A DNA stretch of 46,191 nucleotides, taken from positions 1-46,191 of the forward strand of contig DAIDKB010000035.1 of the NCBI GenBank assembly GCA_027451105.1, written 5' to 3'. The notes under the pieces were generated by a model that saw only the letters and a list, made by a program, of their open reading frames with translations, was not told the origin of the DNA and did not search any database. The position numbers and the translations under genes are program-made. This document shows, piece after piece, positions 17,391 to 25,284 of the stretch (position 1 is its first letter; every line of letters starts with the position of its first letter). Source of the stretch: a bacterium. Lineage in GTDB: Bacteria > Patescibacteriota > Saccharimonadia > Saccharimonadales > Saccharimonadaceae.

Positions 17391-17950
17391 TTGTTGGATT
17401 TATTTAATAGTTCGATAATCTCATCCGTTGAGCCAATCTCGCCAATTTTTGGAAAAATATTATTTAAACTACTGTTATGAGCTTCAATACTTGCATCGGT
17501 CATGGCATCGGTGGCAAATGCGACATTATAACCATGCTCGTGGGCCGCTCTGGCCGTAGACTCAACGCCCATACTGGTGGCAATGCCAGCAAGGACAATT
17601 TGGGTGACATTTTGTTTTTTAAGTTGTTCGTCCAGCCCGGTTTGATAAAAGGCGCCCCACTGATGCTTGGTGATAAAGATATCAGAAGGTTGCGGCCTTA
17701 ATTCGGTGACCAAGTCCGCCCAGTCATCGGGTCTTGGACTGTTATTTATGCCCCGTTCGGTGCGACCGGGCGCGCCACCTTTGACGTTGACGAGTACCAC
17801 CGGCAAACCATAGCTCCGAAAAGCCTCGGCTAGCTTAGCAGCATTGGCGACGACTTGCTGAGTAGGATGGGCCTTTTCACCGGCAACGATACCTTTTTGT
17901 AGATCTATAACGACTAGGGCGCTGACTGGATCAAGTGCTGTGATTGACAT
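17387..17950 (-). CDS. Isochorismatase-like hydrolase lacking the catalytic Cys
   Basis: Isochorismatase/cysteine-hydrolase fold with ALVVIDLQKG (catalytic Asp in VIDLQ), the Lys in FITKHQWGAF, and the third-motif region LAGIATSMGVESTARAA. In cysteine hydrolases the last motif carries Cys (as in xxCVxxTAR); here Gly occupies that site, as in true isochorismatases of the EntB/PhzD type, so an amidase or nicotinamidase role is unlikely. The natural substrate is unknown. An AAAGGAG site lies about 11 nt before ATG 17950. It converges on and overlaps the preceding gene by 4 nt. Confidence 0.85.
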   Translation of the reverse strand: MSITALDPVSALVVIDLQKGIVAGEKAHPTQQVVANAAKLAEAFRSYGLPVVLVNVKGGAPGRTERGINNSPRPDDWADLVTELRPQPSDIFITKHQWGAFYQTGLDEQLKKQNVTQIVLAGIATSMGVESTARAAHEHGYNVAFATDAMTDASIEAHNSSLNNIFPKIGEIGSTDEIIELLNKSNN

Positions 17951-18075
17951 ATGATTTACTCTCCTTTATCTCCTATAGTTATAACATCAATAGCTTGATT
18001 TGAACTGTGACGGTGCTAACAGAAATATTTGTTGAGTTTTTCTACAATTAAAGTCGTAACTAGGAGGTATATAAA

Positions 18076-18303
18076 ATGCCCTACGCACACATCTATGAAT
18101 TACCTGGCGGTATAAGGCATAATTTGCCTGTACACGCCCAAGAAATTTACCGAGAAGCCTTTAATAGCGCCTATCACGAATATAAAGACCCAAATTTGCG
18201 CAGGGACGGTGCTGATTTAGAAGAGACGGCCCATAAGGTTGCCTGGTCAGCCGTTAAGTCTAAATATCGTAAAGATGAATCTGGCGAGTGGGTGAAAAAA
18301 TAA
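18076..18303 (+). CDS. chaB: ChaB family protein
   Basis: 75 residues matching the ChaB family over its length: LPGGIRHNLPVHAQEIYREAFNSAY early, then ETAHKVAWSAVKSKYRK and a short W-x-K end. ChaB was named as a putative cation transport regulator, though its true function is unsettled. A strong AGGAGG site lies 9 nt before the ATG. Unlike many neighbours it is not leaderless. Confidence 0.88.
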   Translation: MPYAHIYELPGGIRHNLPVHAQEIYREAFNSAYHEYKDPNLRRDGADLEETAHKVAWSAVKSKYRKDESGEWVKK

Positions 18304-18312
18304 GACGCCAAG

Positions 18313-18341
18313 TTGACTTTATATAACGTTTATGCTATTAT
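18313..18341 (+). promoter_or_regulatory. Near-consensus promoter of the gene at 18351
   Basis: TTGACT (18313-18318), exactly 17 nt, then TATTAT (18336-18341) preceded by the extended element TGC. The start codon begins 9 nt after the -10, so the transcript is leaderless or nearly so. Confidence 0.75.
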
Positions 18342-18350
18342 ATTAGGATT

Positions 18351-19115
18351 ATGAGCAACCCAAATGAATTCCCTGCGGATATTAATAAGTTTTTAGATGA
18401 TATCGAAACTAATGTCCACGCCGAAATCGATTTAAAAGCGCGAGAGCAGCAGGCTGAGCTGGATGAATATGAAGCCGAGTTCGATGTCTTTAGGCAACAA
18501 GTATTTAACGCCCTGACACCGGTTTTTGATAATGAAGTGCGCGAAATTCGTAGCCGGGCTGTTGGTATTGGCTATGAAAATCTTGGATATAATCTGATAC
18601 TAGCCAGCGGCACCTACTATGAATTAACAGGTGAACGTAATCATGGACTTGACCGATTGGCGGATATAATGAGGGGCGCTGATAGTATTGCCGAAGCGTT
18701 ACAATACGGCGATAAGCAAACCGTGCTAGAGGTCATTGACGTTCTGCATGATTTAAGTCCGGAAGAGAAAACAGCACTTTTAAAGGTTGCTAACCATTTG
18801 GTTGATGACGAGACTGATATATTTGATCTGGATATCCAGATGAAGGCGGTTCTTAAGAATGATAAAAATAGCCAAGAGCAAAAAGAGCTGCAAGATTTAT
18901 CTCGGAAGATTTGTGGATTACTTGATGAACGATTTGCTTCCTTATGTAGCTTGGATGATCCGATTTATAGTGATATGCGTACTTTTGTCTCTGTCGCGTT
19001 GACATTCAACTTTGATGCGTCCAATGAATTTGATAAGTTTAGTAAAAAGCTTGGTATATCAGTCGAAAAGACTCGTAAAGCAATCGATGAAGTCAAAGCC
19101 AAACTTTCTATATAA
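18351..19115 (+). CDS. hypothetical protein, 254 aa, helical
   Basis: Not recognised. Mostly helical and acidic, with charged heptad-like stretches early (about residues 20-60) and a C-terminal segment that ends in EKTRKAIDEVKAKLSI. No signal peptide, membrane segment or catalytic motif. It is expressed from a strong promoter 9 nt upstream with no ribosome binding site, so it probably has a leaderless mRNA. Its start is set by that promoter. Confidence 0.8.
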   Translation: MSNPNEFPADINKFLDDIETNVHAEIDLKAREQQAELDEYEAEFDVFRQQVFNALTPVFDNEVREIRSRAVGIGYENLGYNLILASGTYYELTGERNHGLDRLADIMRGADSIAEALQYGDKQTVLEVIDVLHDLSPEEKTALLKVANHLVDDETDIFDLDIQMKAVLKNDKNSQEQKELQDLSRKICGLLDERFASLCSLDDPIYSDMRTFVSVALTFNFDASNEFDKFSKKLGISVEKTRKAIDEVKAKLSI

Positions 19116-19134
19116 AAAATAACAATATAAAACA

Positions 19135-19188
19135 CCCCTCATACATACGGCATCGTCCAATGTGGACGGGCGGCGTATGTATGAGGGG
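19135..19188 (-). terminator. Large 15-bp stem hairpin between convergent genes
   Basis: CCCCTCATACATACG (19135-19149) is perfectly complementary to 19174-19188. The loop can form an inner GTCC/GGAC stem. On the minus strand it is followed by TGTTTTATATTG, so it fits a terminator of the small minus-strand genes to its right. On the plus strand only TT follows, though it may still stop or stabilise the transcript of the 18351 gene. Confidence 0.65.
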
Positions 19189-19204
19189 TTATCCCGCGCT
19201 GGCT

Positions 19205-19513
19205 TCACCTGCCGGATTCGATACGGCGTGCGAACTCATCGACCTCTGCCTTGAAATCCGGTTCCTCGGTCGGCCTGTCGAAGAAATACCTATCATCGAC
19301 AGAATCATCGACTATTAGATCGACGACAATCGAGATTCCTGTGACGCCGATCACGACTATCCAGCCATAATGCGACCAGAAAAGCCTGTGTCCCGTGTGA
19401 GTGAAGATCTGCACGATCAGGAAGCCGAGCTCGATCATTACTGCCGACACCGCAACCTTGAGCGCCAGGTAGCGCACCCGTAATGCAAACTTGCTATTGC
19501 GCAATTCAATCAC
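19205..19513 (-). CDS. hypothetical small membrane protein, about 102 aa
   Basis: Two predicted membrane helices (about 14-36 and 49-68) followed by an acidic cytoplasmic-type tail (IVDDSVDDRYFF...). Not recognised. The start is uncertain: the GTG at 19513 has AGG directly before it, too close for a ribosome site, whereas the in-frame TTG at residue 4 has AGGTGA 4-5 nt upstream. Codons are richer in C/G-ending choices (GGC, CTC, ATC, GTC) than in neighbouring genes, suggesting transfer. Confidence 0.6.
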   Translation of the reverse strand: MIELRNSKFALRVRYLALKVAVSAVMIELGFLIVQIFTHTGHRLFWSHYGWIVVIGVTGISIVVDLIVDDSVDDRYFFDRPTEEPDFKAEVDEFARRIESGR

Positions 19514-19629
19514 CTACTTTCATCGTCGGTGAAGTCACGGTATGGTGTTATCATAGCACTTATTTAACTTATGTCTACCCCATGAAAGTGTAACCCCGGA
19601 CATCTGGTTAAAGACGCCGGGGCTAAACT

Positions 19630-19809
19630 CTACCAGCTGTGGCGTCCACGGCCTTTCTTGGTCTGCGGAAGTGCGCCAAGGGTGCTGGACTGGCCGTAAT
19701 GCCGACTGTCCAGCCATCGCTCCAGCTTTTCCTTCGCAGAAACCTTTCGTACGCCAGTCGACTTGCTGTCGTTTGACGTCATCGGCTCGGACTTCTTGTC
19801 ATCCGACAT
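19630..19809 (-). CDS. hypothetical small basic protein, 59 aa
   Basis: Start chosen at ATG 19809, preceded by GGAGG 5 nt upstream; a longer frame exists but has no ribosome site. The product is hydrophilic, Ser/Lys/Asp-rich at the start and basic at the end (KKGRGRHSW), with KEKLERWLDSRHYG in the middle. No family recognised. Base composition resembles the neighbouring 19205 gene rather than the rest of the window. Confidence 0.6.
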   Translation of the reverse strand: MSDDKKSEPMTSNDSKSTGVRKVSAKEKLERWLDSRHYGQSSTLGALPQTKKGRGRHSW

Positions 19810-19894
19810 GATTCCTCCTTGTGAAGGGTGCAGTGACGCCTGATAGAGCCGCATCAATACCACGGTATTGACTACTGTTAACGTATCATAAAAC

Positions 19895-19918
19895 TTGACA
19901 AATGTCAATATTATACCA
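19895..19918 (-). promoter_or_regulatory. Extended -10 promoter with an adjacent TTGAC-N4-GTCAA inverted repeat
   Basis: On the minus strand TGGTATAAT (19910-19918) is an ideal extended -10. Immediately downstream, over the expected start of transcription, lies TTGAC-N4-GTCAA (19895-19908), a perfect 5-bp inverted repeat that could be a repressor site. It would drive the small gene at 19809 with a leader of about 90 nt. Confidence 0.45.
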
Positions 19919-20023
19919 CTATTGACGCGGTACTTAGACGACTGGCTTCAGGTCGAGCTGTTCGATTTTTTCTACCTTGGCATTTAGCCGGATTATAAAT
20001 ATAACGTGAAGCGGTCTATTATC

Positions 20024-20344
20024 CTAGCTTGCTTGTGCTCGGCGCATTGATTCAAGTAGGTTTGATTTTGAGGTCGCGCCGGCGCTTCCGCTTAGCAACT
20101 TGCCGTGATTATACACAAGATAAGTTGGTAGGCCGCGTACATCAAGTTGCTGGACGATATCCATTTCGGTGGAGGCATCGAGTTTAATGATTTCCGCCCA
20201 ATCTGCTGTCTCTTTTGAGAGGTCTTCGAGAATTGGCTCCATGCCCCTACATGGTGCGCACCAGGGCGCCCAGACGTCGACTAGGACGACCTTTGAAGAT
20301 TTAATAACGTCTTGCTCGTATGTTTGTTGTGTCGTTGATTTCAT
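20024..20344 (-). CDS. trxA: Thioredoxin
   Basis: 106 residues with the thioredoxin fold: VLVDVWAPWCAPCRGM with active-site C29 and C32, and the cis-proline segment GLPTYLVY. The active site is WCAPC, where classical thioredoxins have WCGPC. AAGGAAG lies 5 nt before the ATG. It is divergent from nrdJ, whose class II reductase needs a dithiol reductant, so it probably serves that enzyme. Confidence 0.95.
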   Translation of the reverse strand: MKSTTQQTYEQDVIKSSKVVLVDVWAPWCAPCRGMEPILEDLSKETADWAEIIKLDASTEMDIVQQLDVRGLPTYLVYNHGKLLSGSAGATSKSNLLESMRRAQAS

Positions 20345-20379
20345 ATTCTTCCTTTGCTACGTAATAATAACAACTTACG

Positions 20380-20409
20380 TTGACAAACGCAATATATAGC
20401 GCCTATAAT
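20380..20409 (+). promoter_or_regulatory. Consensus promoter of nrdJ
   Basis: TTGACA (20380-20385), an 18-nt spacer and TATAAT (20404-20409), both full consensus. The start codon lies 46 nt downstream behind AAGGTAGGGG. The leader is too short for a cobalamin riboswitch. Confidence 0.85.
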
Positions 20410-20455
20410 CTGAATTTATACACCACATGTATAAAAATCATAAGGTAGGGGTAAA

Positions 20456-23047
20456 ATGAAAAAAACATTTCGCAAGGAATCTAGCAACGGAACTATCGAC
20501 GATATATCAAAAATATACGAGCTTGGGCGTGCTGTTCCGGCGCCACCAAAAAACATTATCGAGCCAGAATTAAGCGACAATGCGCAGTATATAGCAAGTA
20601 CTCGTTATGCTCGCAAAAATGCTAACGGTGAGCCAACCGAAACACCAAAAGAGATCTTTTGGCGGGTCGCATATAATATCGCAACGGCTGATCGACTATA
20701 TGATGGCAGTCGCGGAATTCACGACAAGACGGCGCATGAATTTTATGATCTTATGGCAACTCGTCGATTTTTGCCAAACACACCAACGCTACTAAATACC
20801 GCTAAACCTGGTCAACAGCTATCGGCGTGTTTTGTGTTACCGGTACCAGATAGTTTGGATGGTATTTTACAGACCGCATCAGACATGGCGATGATTCATA
20901 AGTCTGGTGGCGGTACTGGCTTTTCGTTTTCAAGACTGCGTCCAAAGAACGATGTTTTGCAGTCATCTGGCGGTACGACGACCGGCCCGGTCTCATTTAT
21001 GCAGATGTATAACGACATTACGTCTTCTGTTCGACAAGGTGGTGTGCGTCGCGGTGCCAACATGGGTATACTGCACTACAATCACCCAGATATCTTGTTA
21101 TTTTCGATATACAAACTTGATGAGTTCTCGCTAACAAACTTCAACATATCAGTCACAACTGACCAGGCATTTTTTGACCAAGTGAAAATTGACAGTAAGG
21201 TATTACCAGACAACTATGAAGATGATTTTGACTTTGAATCACTTGTAGCCGAGGTTCGTGCTGCCCATCAAACCCGAGACATCGATCTTAAGCAGGTCCG
21301 TTTGGACGCCGCCGTTAAAAGATTACGTGATTGGTGCGATGAAGATCGAGACGGCTATGGCTATGATCTGATTAATCCACGGACGAATGAAGTCGTTGGT
21401 CGCTTGAACGCCAAGAAGGTTTTTGATTTAATTACACGTCTGGCTTGGCAATATGGTGATCCTGGCATGATATTTATTGATCGAATTAATGATTCACGGG
21501 CTAACCCAACGCCGCAATTGGGCCGAATTGAAGCAACAAATCCGTGTGGTGAACAACCGCTACTACCTTATGACGCATGTACGCTTGGTAGTATTCAGCT
21601 GGCGCTGTTCGTAAAAGATGGTCAGATTGACTGGGATGGTCTTCGTACGACAACTCATCAAGCAATCCATTTTCTAGATAATGTTTTGGATATGAATGAA
21701 TATCCAATTGATAAGGTTCGTCAGATGACGCGTTCGATTCGTCGTATCGGTCTGGGAATTATGGGTCTTGCTGATGCGCTTTTGGCGCTTAACATTGGTT
21801 ACAATACCGATGGGGGCGTCGAAATGGCGTCAAAACTTATGAAGTTTATCCAAGACGAATCAGACATTGCCAGTGTTGAACTAGCAAAAACTCGCGGTGT
21901 CTTTCCTGCTTTTGAGGGTTCGATCTATGACAAGCCGGGTGAAATTAGTCCACGCAACGGAGCGCGCACAACGATTGCACCAACCGGTACGATTGCCATG
22001 CTGGCCGATGCATCGAGTGGTTGTGAGCCGCTATTCGCGCTTACCTATGCTAAAAATACAATCGAAGGCAAACGTATGTTCCAAACTAGTCCATACTTCG
22101 TGAAGGCTTTAACTGACCGTGGTCTGTACTCGGAGGCATTAATGGAAGAGATCCAAGCTAATGGCGGCTCGATTCAAAATATCGCCTCCCTACCCGACGA
22201 CCTAAAAGAAGTCTTTGTAGTTGCGGGTGACATTAGTCCGGAGTGGCATTTGAAGATTCAGGCAGGATTGCAAAAATATGTCGATAACGCCATATCAAAG
22301 ACGATCAACTTCTCTAATAACGCGACGATTGATGATGTTCGCAATGCCTATCTGACGGCCTATGAAACTGGTTGTCGCGGTATTACGATCTATCGCGACG
22401 GAAGCCGTGAAAAGCAAGTTCTTGAAGTTAAGGGCGAAACGTCATACTACGATAAGCTTGCCGGCAAGACTAAGCCAGCTCCAGAGGCTGCTCAGGCTGC
22501 ACCAGTTATGCTAAGGCCACGCCCTGACGTCCTTAACGGTCGTACTTACAAAATATCAACACCGGTTGGCAAGGCATTCGTCTGTATCAATGAGGATAAC
22601 AGCGGAAATATTTTTGAGGTATTCATCAATGTTGGACGTGCTGGATCGGACATAACAGCCGACGCCGAAGCGATTGGTCGCTTAATATCGCTTAACTTCC
22701 GAATTCCAACCGACTATGGATCGGATCGAATTGCTCAAAATGTTGCCGAGCAACTACGCGGTATTGGTGGGTCTGGCTCAACCGGCTTTGGGGCTGATAG
22801 GGTTCGATCTCTTGCTGATGCTGTCGCGAAGGCTATTGAAGAGCACGAGGCAACCAAGGCTAGCCGATTACCTCAAAGCGAACATTATAGCGTCGCACCG
22901 GCCGCCGTGTCGTCAGCTGCCATAGGTGTCGAGAGCGACAAGAAGGCCGATAGCTTAAAGGATATCTGCCCAGAATGTGGTTCGGCCGCGCTGCGCTATA
23001 TCGAAGGCTGTCAAAAGTGCGAATCATGCGGCTTTAGTAAGTGCTAA
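20456..23047 (+). CDS. nrdJ: Adenosylcobalamin-dependent (class II) ribonucleotide reductase
   Basis: Reduces ribonucleotides to deoxyribonucleotides with adenosylcobalamin as radical source. 863 residues. Visible: PNTPTLLN, QQLSACFVLP with C125 (half of the redox pair), GGGTGFSFSRLR, VRRGANMG, NPCGEQPLLPYDACTLGS with thiyl-radical C364, IAPTGTIAMLA, and GCRGITIYRDGSREKQ. A TSCPD-like domain lies at about 700-790. The C-terminal 26 residues hold six cysteines in a zinc-ribbon-like arrangement that passes electrons from thioredoxin. Next to it are thioredoxin, B12 adenosyltransferase and predicted cobalamin-uptake genes. No other RNR is in the window. Confidence 0.97.
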   Translation: MKKTFRKESSNGTIDDISKIYELGRAVPAPPKNIIEPELSDNAQYIASTRYARKNANGEPTETPKEIFWRVAYNIATADRLYDGSRGIHDKTAHEFYDLMATRRFLPNTPTLLNTAKPGQQLSACFVLPVPDSLDGILQTASDMAMIHKSGGGTGFSFSRLRPKNDVLQSSGGTTTGPVSFMQMYNDITSSVRQGGVRRGANMGILHYNHPDILLFSIYKLDEFSLTNFNISVTTDQAFFDQVKIDSKVLPDNYEDDFDFESLVAEVRAAHQTRDIDLKQVRLDAAVKRLRDWCDEDRDGYGYDLINPRTNEVVGRLNAKKVFDLITRLAWQYGDPGMIFIDRINDSRANPTPQLGRIEATNPCGEQPLLPYDACTLGSIQLALFVKDGQIDWDGLRTTTHQAIHFLDNVLDMNEYPIDKVRQMTRSIRRIGLGIMGLADALLALNIGYNTDGGVEMASKLMKFIQDESDIASVELAKTRGVFPAFEGSIYDKPGEISPRNGARTTIAPTGTIAMLADASSGCEPLFALTYAKNTIEGKRMFQTSPYFVKALTDRGLYSEALMEEIQANGGSIQNIASLPDDLKEVFVVAGDISPEWHLKIQAGLQKYVDNAISKTINFSNNATIDDVRNAYLTAYETGCRGITIYRDGSREKQVLEVKGETSYYDKLAGKTKPAPEAAQAAPVMLRPRPDVLNGRTYKISTPVGKAFVCINEDNSGNIFEVFINVGRAGSDITADAEAIGRLISLNFRIPTDYGSDRIAQNVAEQLRGIGGSGSTGFGADRVRSLADAVAKAIEEHEATKASRLPQSEHYSVAPAAVSSAAIGVESDKKADSLKDICPECGSAALRYIEGCQKCESCGFSKC

Positions 23048-23079
23048 TAACAAATTAAATAATTAAGAGGATTAAAGAA

Positions 23080-23463
23080 ATGAAAAAACGAATTATCATC
23101 ATTATAGCCAGTGTACTAGTAATCACAGGACTTAGTGTCGGCGGCGTAATGTGGGCGAATCGAACAAACTCGACATCGAAGGCTAGCCAGACTACCACAA
23201 CCGCACAACAACCGACAACCAGCATTACCTACAAAGGCAAAGCTGGCACGACTGCCCTAGCGCTTTTGCAGCAAGCGGCTAAGGTTGATATGACCGGTAC
23301 TGGCGACATGGCATACGTAACAAGTATCAATGGCACTTCTGCCGATTCGGCCAAAAAACAATATTGGGAATTTGATGTTAATGGTACTGCCGCAGCCGTT
23401 GGTGCTGGCAGCTATGTTACTAAAGACACTGATACGATTACTTGGAAGTTGAGTTCGTACTAG
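23080..23463 (+). CDS. DUF4430 (transcobalamin-like domain) anchored extracytoplasmic protein
   Basis: N-terminal membrane helix (about 5-24), a Thr/Ser/Gln linker, then a domain of about 75 residues (from TYKGKAGTTALALLQ) ending in YWEFDVNG, AAAVGAGSY and KDTDTITWKL. This matches the DUF4430 domain, which is related to the C-terminal domain of intrinsic factor/transcobalamin. It starts 33 nt after nrdJ behind AAGAGG and is followed at once by a predicted transporter S component. Inference: a surface cobalamin-capture or delivery protein. Confidence 0.8.
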   Translation: MKKRIIIIIASVLVITGLSVGGVMWANRTNSTSKASQTTTTAQQPTTSITYKGKAGTTALALLQQAAKVDMTGTGDMAYVTSINGTSADSAKKQYWEFDVNGTAAAVGAGSYVTKDTDTITWKLSSY

Positions 23464-23466
23464 ATC

Positions 23467-24048
23467 ATGAAAAGTTTTAAATCAATCATAACTATTCTTG
23501 GTTTGATTGCTGTCGCGGTTATCTGGCGAATCATCAACCACCAGTATGAGTTTGCGCCTAACCTTGAATTAGTTACATTGGTAAGTATAATCGCGGCTTT
23601 AGCCTATGGTTGGCGCGTGGCCCTTCTGGTATCGATTGGCAGCATGGCTGTATCTGATGCTATTATCGGCAATACATCAATCCTGGTTTATACATGGGGG
23701 GCATTTGGTCTAATTGGGCTTGGTGCGGTTATCTTACGCAAGCTTAATAATAAGCCGAAAACACAAGTTTTGGCATCAGCTGGATTTGTGATTGCCAGTT
23801 CGACATTGTTCTTTGTTATAACAAACTTTGGCGTATGGCTTGAGGGCTGGTATCCAATGACCTGGGCTGGTCTTGCAACATGCTATCAGCTGGCAATACC
23901 GTTTTACCGTACTATGCTAATCGGTAACCTGATTATGGTGCCGGTTGCAGTGGCCGCCTGGCGGTACTTGCGAGTACGCGCTGCCGCTAGATTATCAGTA
24001 GTCGATTCCCTTGTTAGCGATAAACCTATCGTCAAAGTGGTGCTTTAA
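23467..24048 (+). CDS. DUF6580-type membrane protein, predicted ECF S component (cobalamin?)
   Basis: Five to six membrane helices in 193 residues, with the family-like features LEXVTLVS...ALAYGWR near the start, and WYPMTWAGLATCYQLAIPFYRTMLIGNL. This matches my memory of the DUF6580 family, thought to be substrate-binding S components of ECF vitamin transporters. Between a transcobalamin-like protein and cobalamin adenosyltransferase, cobalamin is the likely ligand. EcfA/EcfT partners are not in this window. It begins 4 nt after the previous stop with no ribosome site of its own. Its last 54 nt overlap the convergent cobO gene. Confidence 0.75.
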   Translation: MKSFKSIITILGLIAVAVIWRIINHQYEFAPNLELVTLVSIIAALAYGWRVALLVSIGSMAVSDAIIGNTSILVYTWGAFGLIGLGAVILRKLNNKPKTQVLASAGFVIASSTLFFVITNFGVWLEGWYPMTWAGLATCYQLAIPFYRTMLIGNLIMVPVAVAAWRYLRVRAAARLSVVDSLVSDKPIVKVVL

Positions 24049-24561
24049 TTTAGTCATATCGGTTGCAATATCGGTCTTTTGAAGAAGTGAAGCCGGAAAG
24101 TTACGCCCCGTCAAGCAAAGGCTTGTACGGGGGTCTCTTTTATCAATCAGTTTTTCAAGATCAGCGACAGTCAACAGCCCGTCATGAACGGCGTTATTGA
24201 TTTCATCGCATATAACTAGCTGATAATCACCCGAGGAGGCATGCTTTAGGGCAAGTTTGTAGGTCTTTTTAGCCTCAGCGATATGTTCAGCTTTGGTGGC
24301 TTTGGAGCTAATTTCACCTGCTTCAAAAAAACCGAGGCCGCCCTTATAGAACGATAGCTTGTCGCCATAAAGTGGTTGAATATTACGGATAAAGTCATGT
24401 TCGCTAACATTCCACATTTTAATAAACTGTACGAACGAGACTTTCCAGCCAGCACCTAGGGCGCGCGCTAAAAGACCGATACCGGCGCTTGTCTTACCTT
24501 TGCCGTCACCCGTATAGACCAATACGACGCTATCTTTTTGTTTAAAATCTTCAAATGCCAT
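23995..24561 (-). CDS. cobO: Cob(I)alamin adenosyltransferase (CobO/CobA type)
   Basis: Transfers the adenosyl group of ATP to cob(I)alamin, making the cofactor NrdJ needs. The P-loop is TGDGKGKT (17-24), followed by GLLARALGAGWKVSFVQFIK, the conserved DYQLVICDEINNA block and LCLTGRNFP, ending in the family-typical KGIDY. Start ATG 24561 (MAFEDF) was chosen because TATAAT ends 6 nt before it, implying a leaderless mRNA; an upstream GTG at 24588 would overlap this -10 box. It converges on and overlaps the S-component gene by 54 nt. Confidence 0.95.
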   Translation of the reverse strand: MAFEDFKQKDSVVLVYTGDGKGKTSAGIGLLARALGAGWKVSFVQFIKMWNVSEHDFIRNIQPLYGDKLSFYKGGLGFFEAGEISSKATKAEHIAEAKKTYKLALKHASSGDYQLVICDEINNAVHDGLLTVADLEKLIDKRDPRTSLCLTGRNFPASLLQKTDIATDMTKLKHHFDDRFIANKGIDY

Positions 24562-24594
24562 AATCTTATTATAATCTATATAATTCACTTTAAT

Positions 24595-24627
24595 TTTAAG
24601 TACGCAGCCATTTGCTGCGTACTTAAA
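24595..24627. terminator. 14-bp stem hairpin downstream of the secreted-protein gene
   Basis: TTTAAGTACGCAGC and GCTGCGTACTTAAA form a perfect 14-bp stem around a 5-nt loop, between the end of the gene at 24650 and the cobO promoter. Neither side has a long T-run beyond the stem, so termination is likely but not certain. Confidence 0.55.
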
Positions 24628-24649
24628 CAGGGCTCAGATTTACTTTAAA

Positions 24650-25180
24650 CTATTTTAATCCGTTTGGTGTTGCGAATGTGTATACATTATGTACACCACC
24701 CACCATACCTTGATCCATAATTGTTTCGTAGTTTCCCCAGATTGGTGATCCGCCCTTAACCCAGTACGGGCTGGCTTCAAGTGCGGCCCCGACCCAAATA
24801 ATCTTAACATGCTCGGTCTCACCACTGCCGCCAGGTACCATGCCGTTCCACTCGTTTGTGTCCCATGCGCCAGCGCAATAGGCTGGGTCATTGTAGCCAT
24901 GACTGTTACAATCATCCCAGGCTTTATTCCATTTCATTACTAGGTGGTCATTGGCGTAGGTTGGATCACCATAGATTGTACCGTCCAAATTCTTGTCAAC
25001 ACCGTCGGCCTTACCTGAAAAAATTCGGGCATTATAGTTGTAGCCGAACTCATTAAACCCATTTAGGCTTAGCGCCGACGCCGACAGCGCACTTGCGCCG
25101 ACAAAAGCCAAGCTAAGTACAGCCGATAAGCTAACTTTAATTACCTTTATAATATGATGATATTGTTTTCGAATGATCAT
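24650..25180 (-). CDS. hypothetical secreted protein, 176 aa
   Basis: Sec signal peptide: basic start (IIRKQYHH), hydrophobic core (about 18-34) and a likely cleavage after ASA (ASALSASA). The mature part is Gly/Asn/Trp/Tyr-rich, with two cysteines and no recognised motif. Start ATG 25180 is preceded by GGAGG 6 nt upstream. Because it lacks a membrane anchor it is probably released to the surface or medium. Family unknown. Confidence 0.8.
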   Translation of the reverse strand: MIIRKQYHHIIKVIKVSLSAVLSLAFVGASALSASALSLNGFNEFGYNYNARIFSGKADGVDKNLDGTIYGDPTYANDHLVMKWNKAWDDCNSHGYNDPAYCAGAWDTNEWNGMVPGGSGETEHVKIIWVGAALEASPYWVKGGSPIWGNYETIMDQGMVGGVHNVYTFATPNGLK

Positions 25181-25195
25181 GCTCGCCTCCAAGTC

Positions 25196-25219
25196 TTATT
25201 TAAGTCCCTGATGGTTCAT
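25196..25219 (-). CDS. Possible 7-codon leader peptide
   Basis: ATG (25219) with AGGAG 6 nt upstream opens a 7-residue frame (MNHQGLK) ending in TAA 15 nt before the secreted-protein start. The ribosome site is good, but so short a frame may be chance. Confidence 0.3.
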   Translation of the reverse strand: MNHQGLK

Positions 25220-25284
25220 ATTGTACTCCTATTTAGAAATAACTGTTATAATAAGCAAAATTTAATGATAAAAATTAGCAGTAC

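Noticed and set aside
20410-20455. Cobalamin riboswitch ahead of nrdJ
   Set aside because: The leader is only about 40 nt and lacks room for the B12 box and aptamer.
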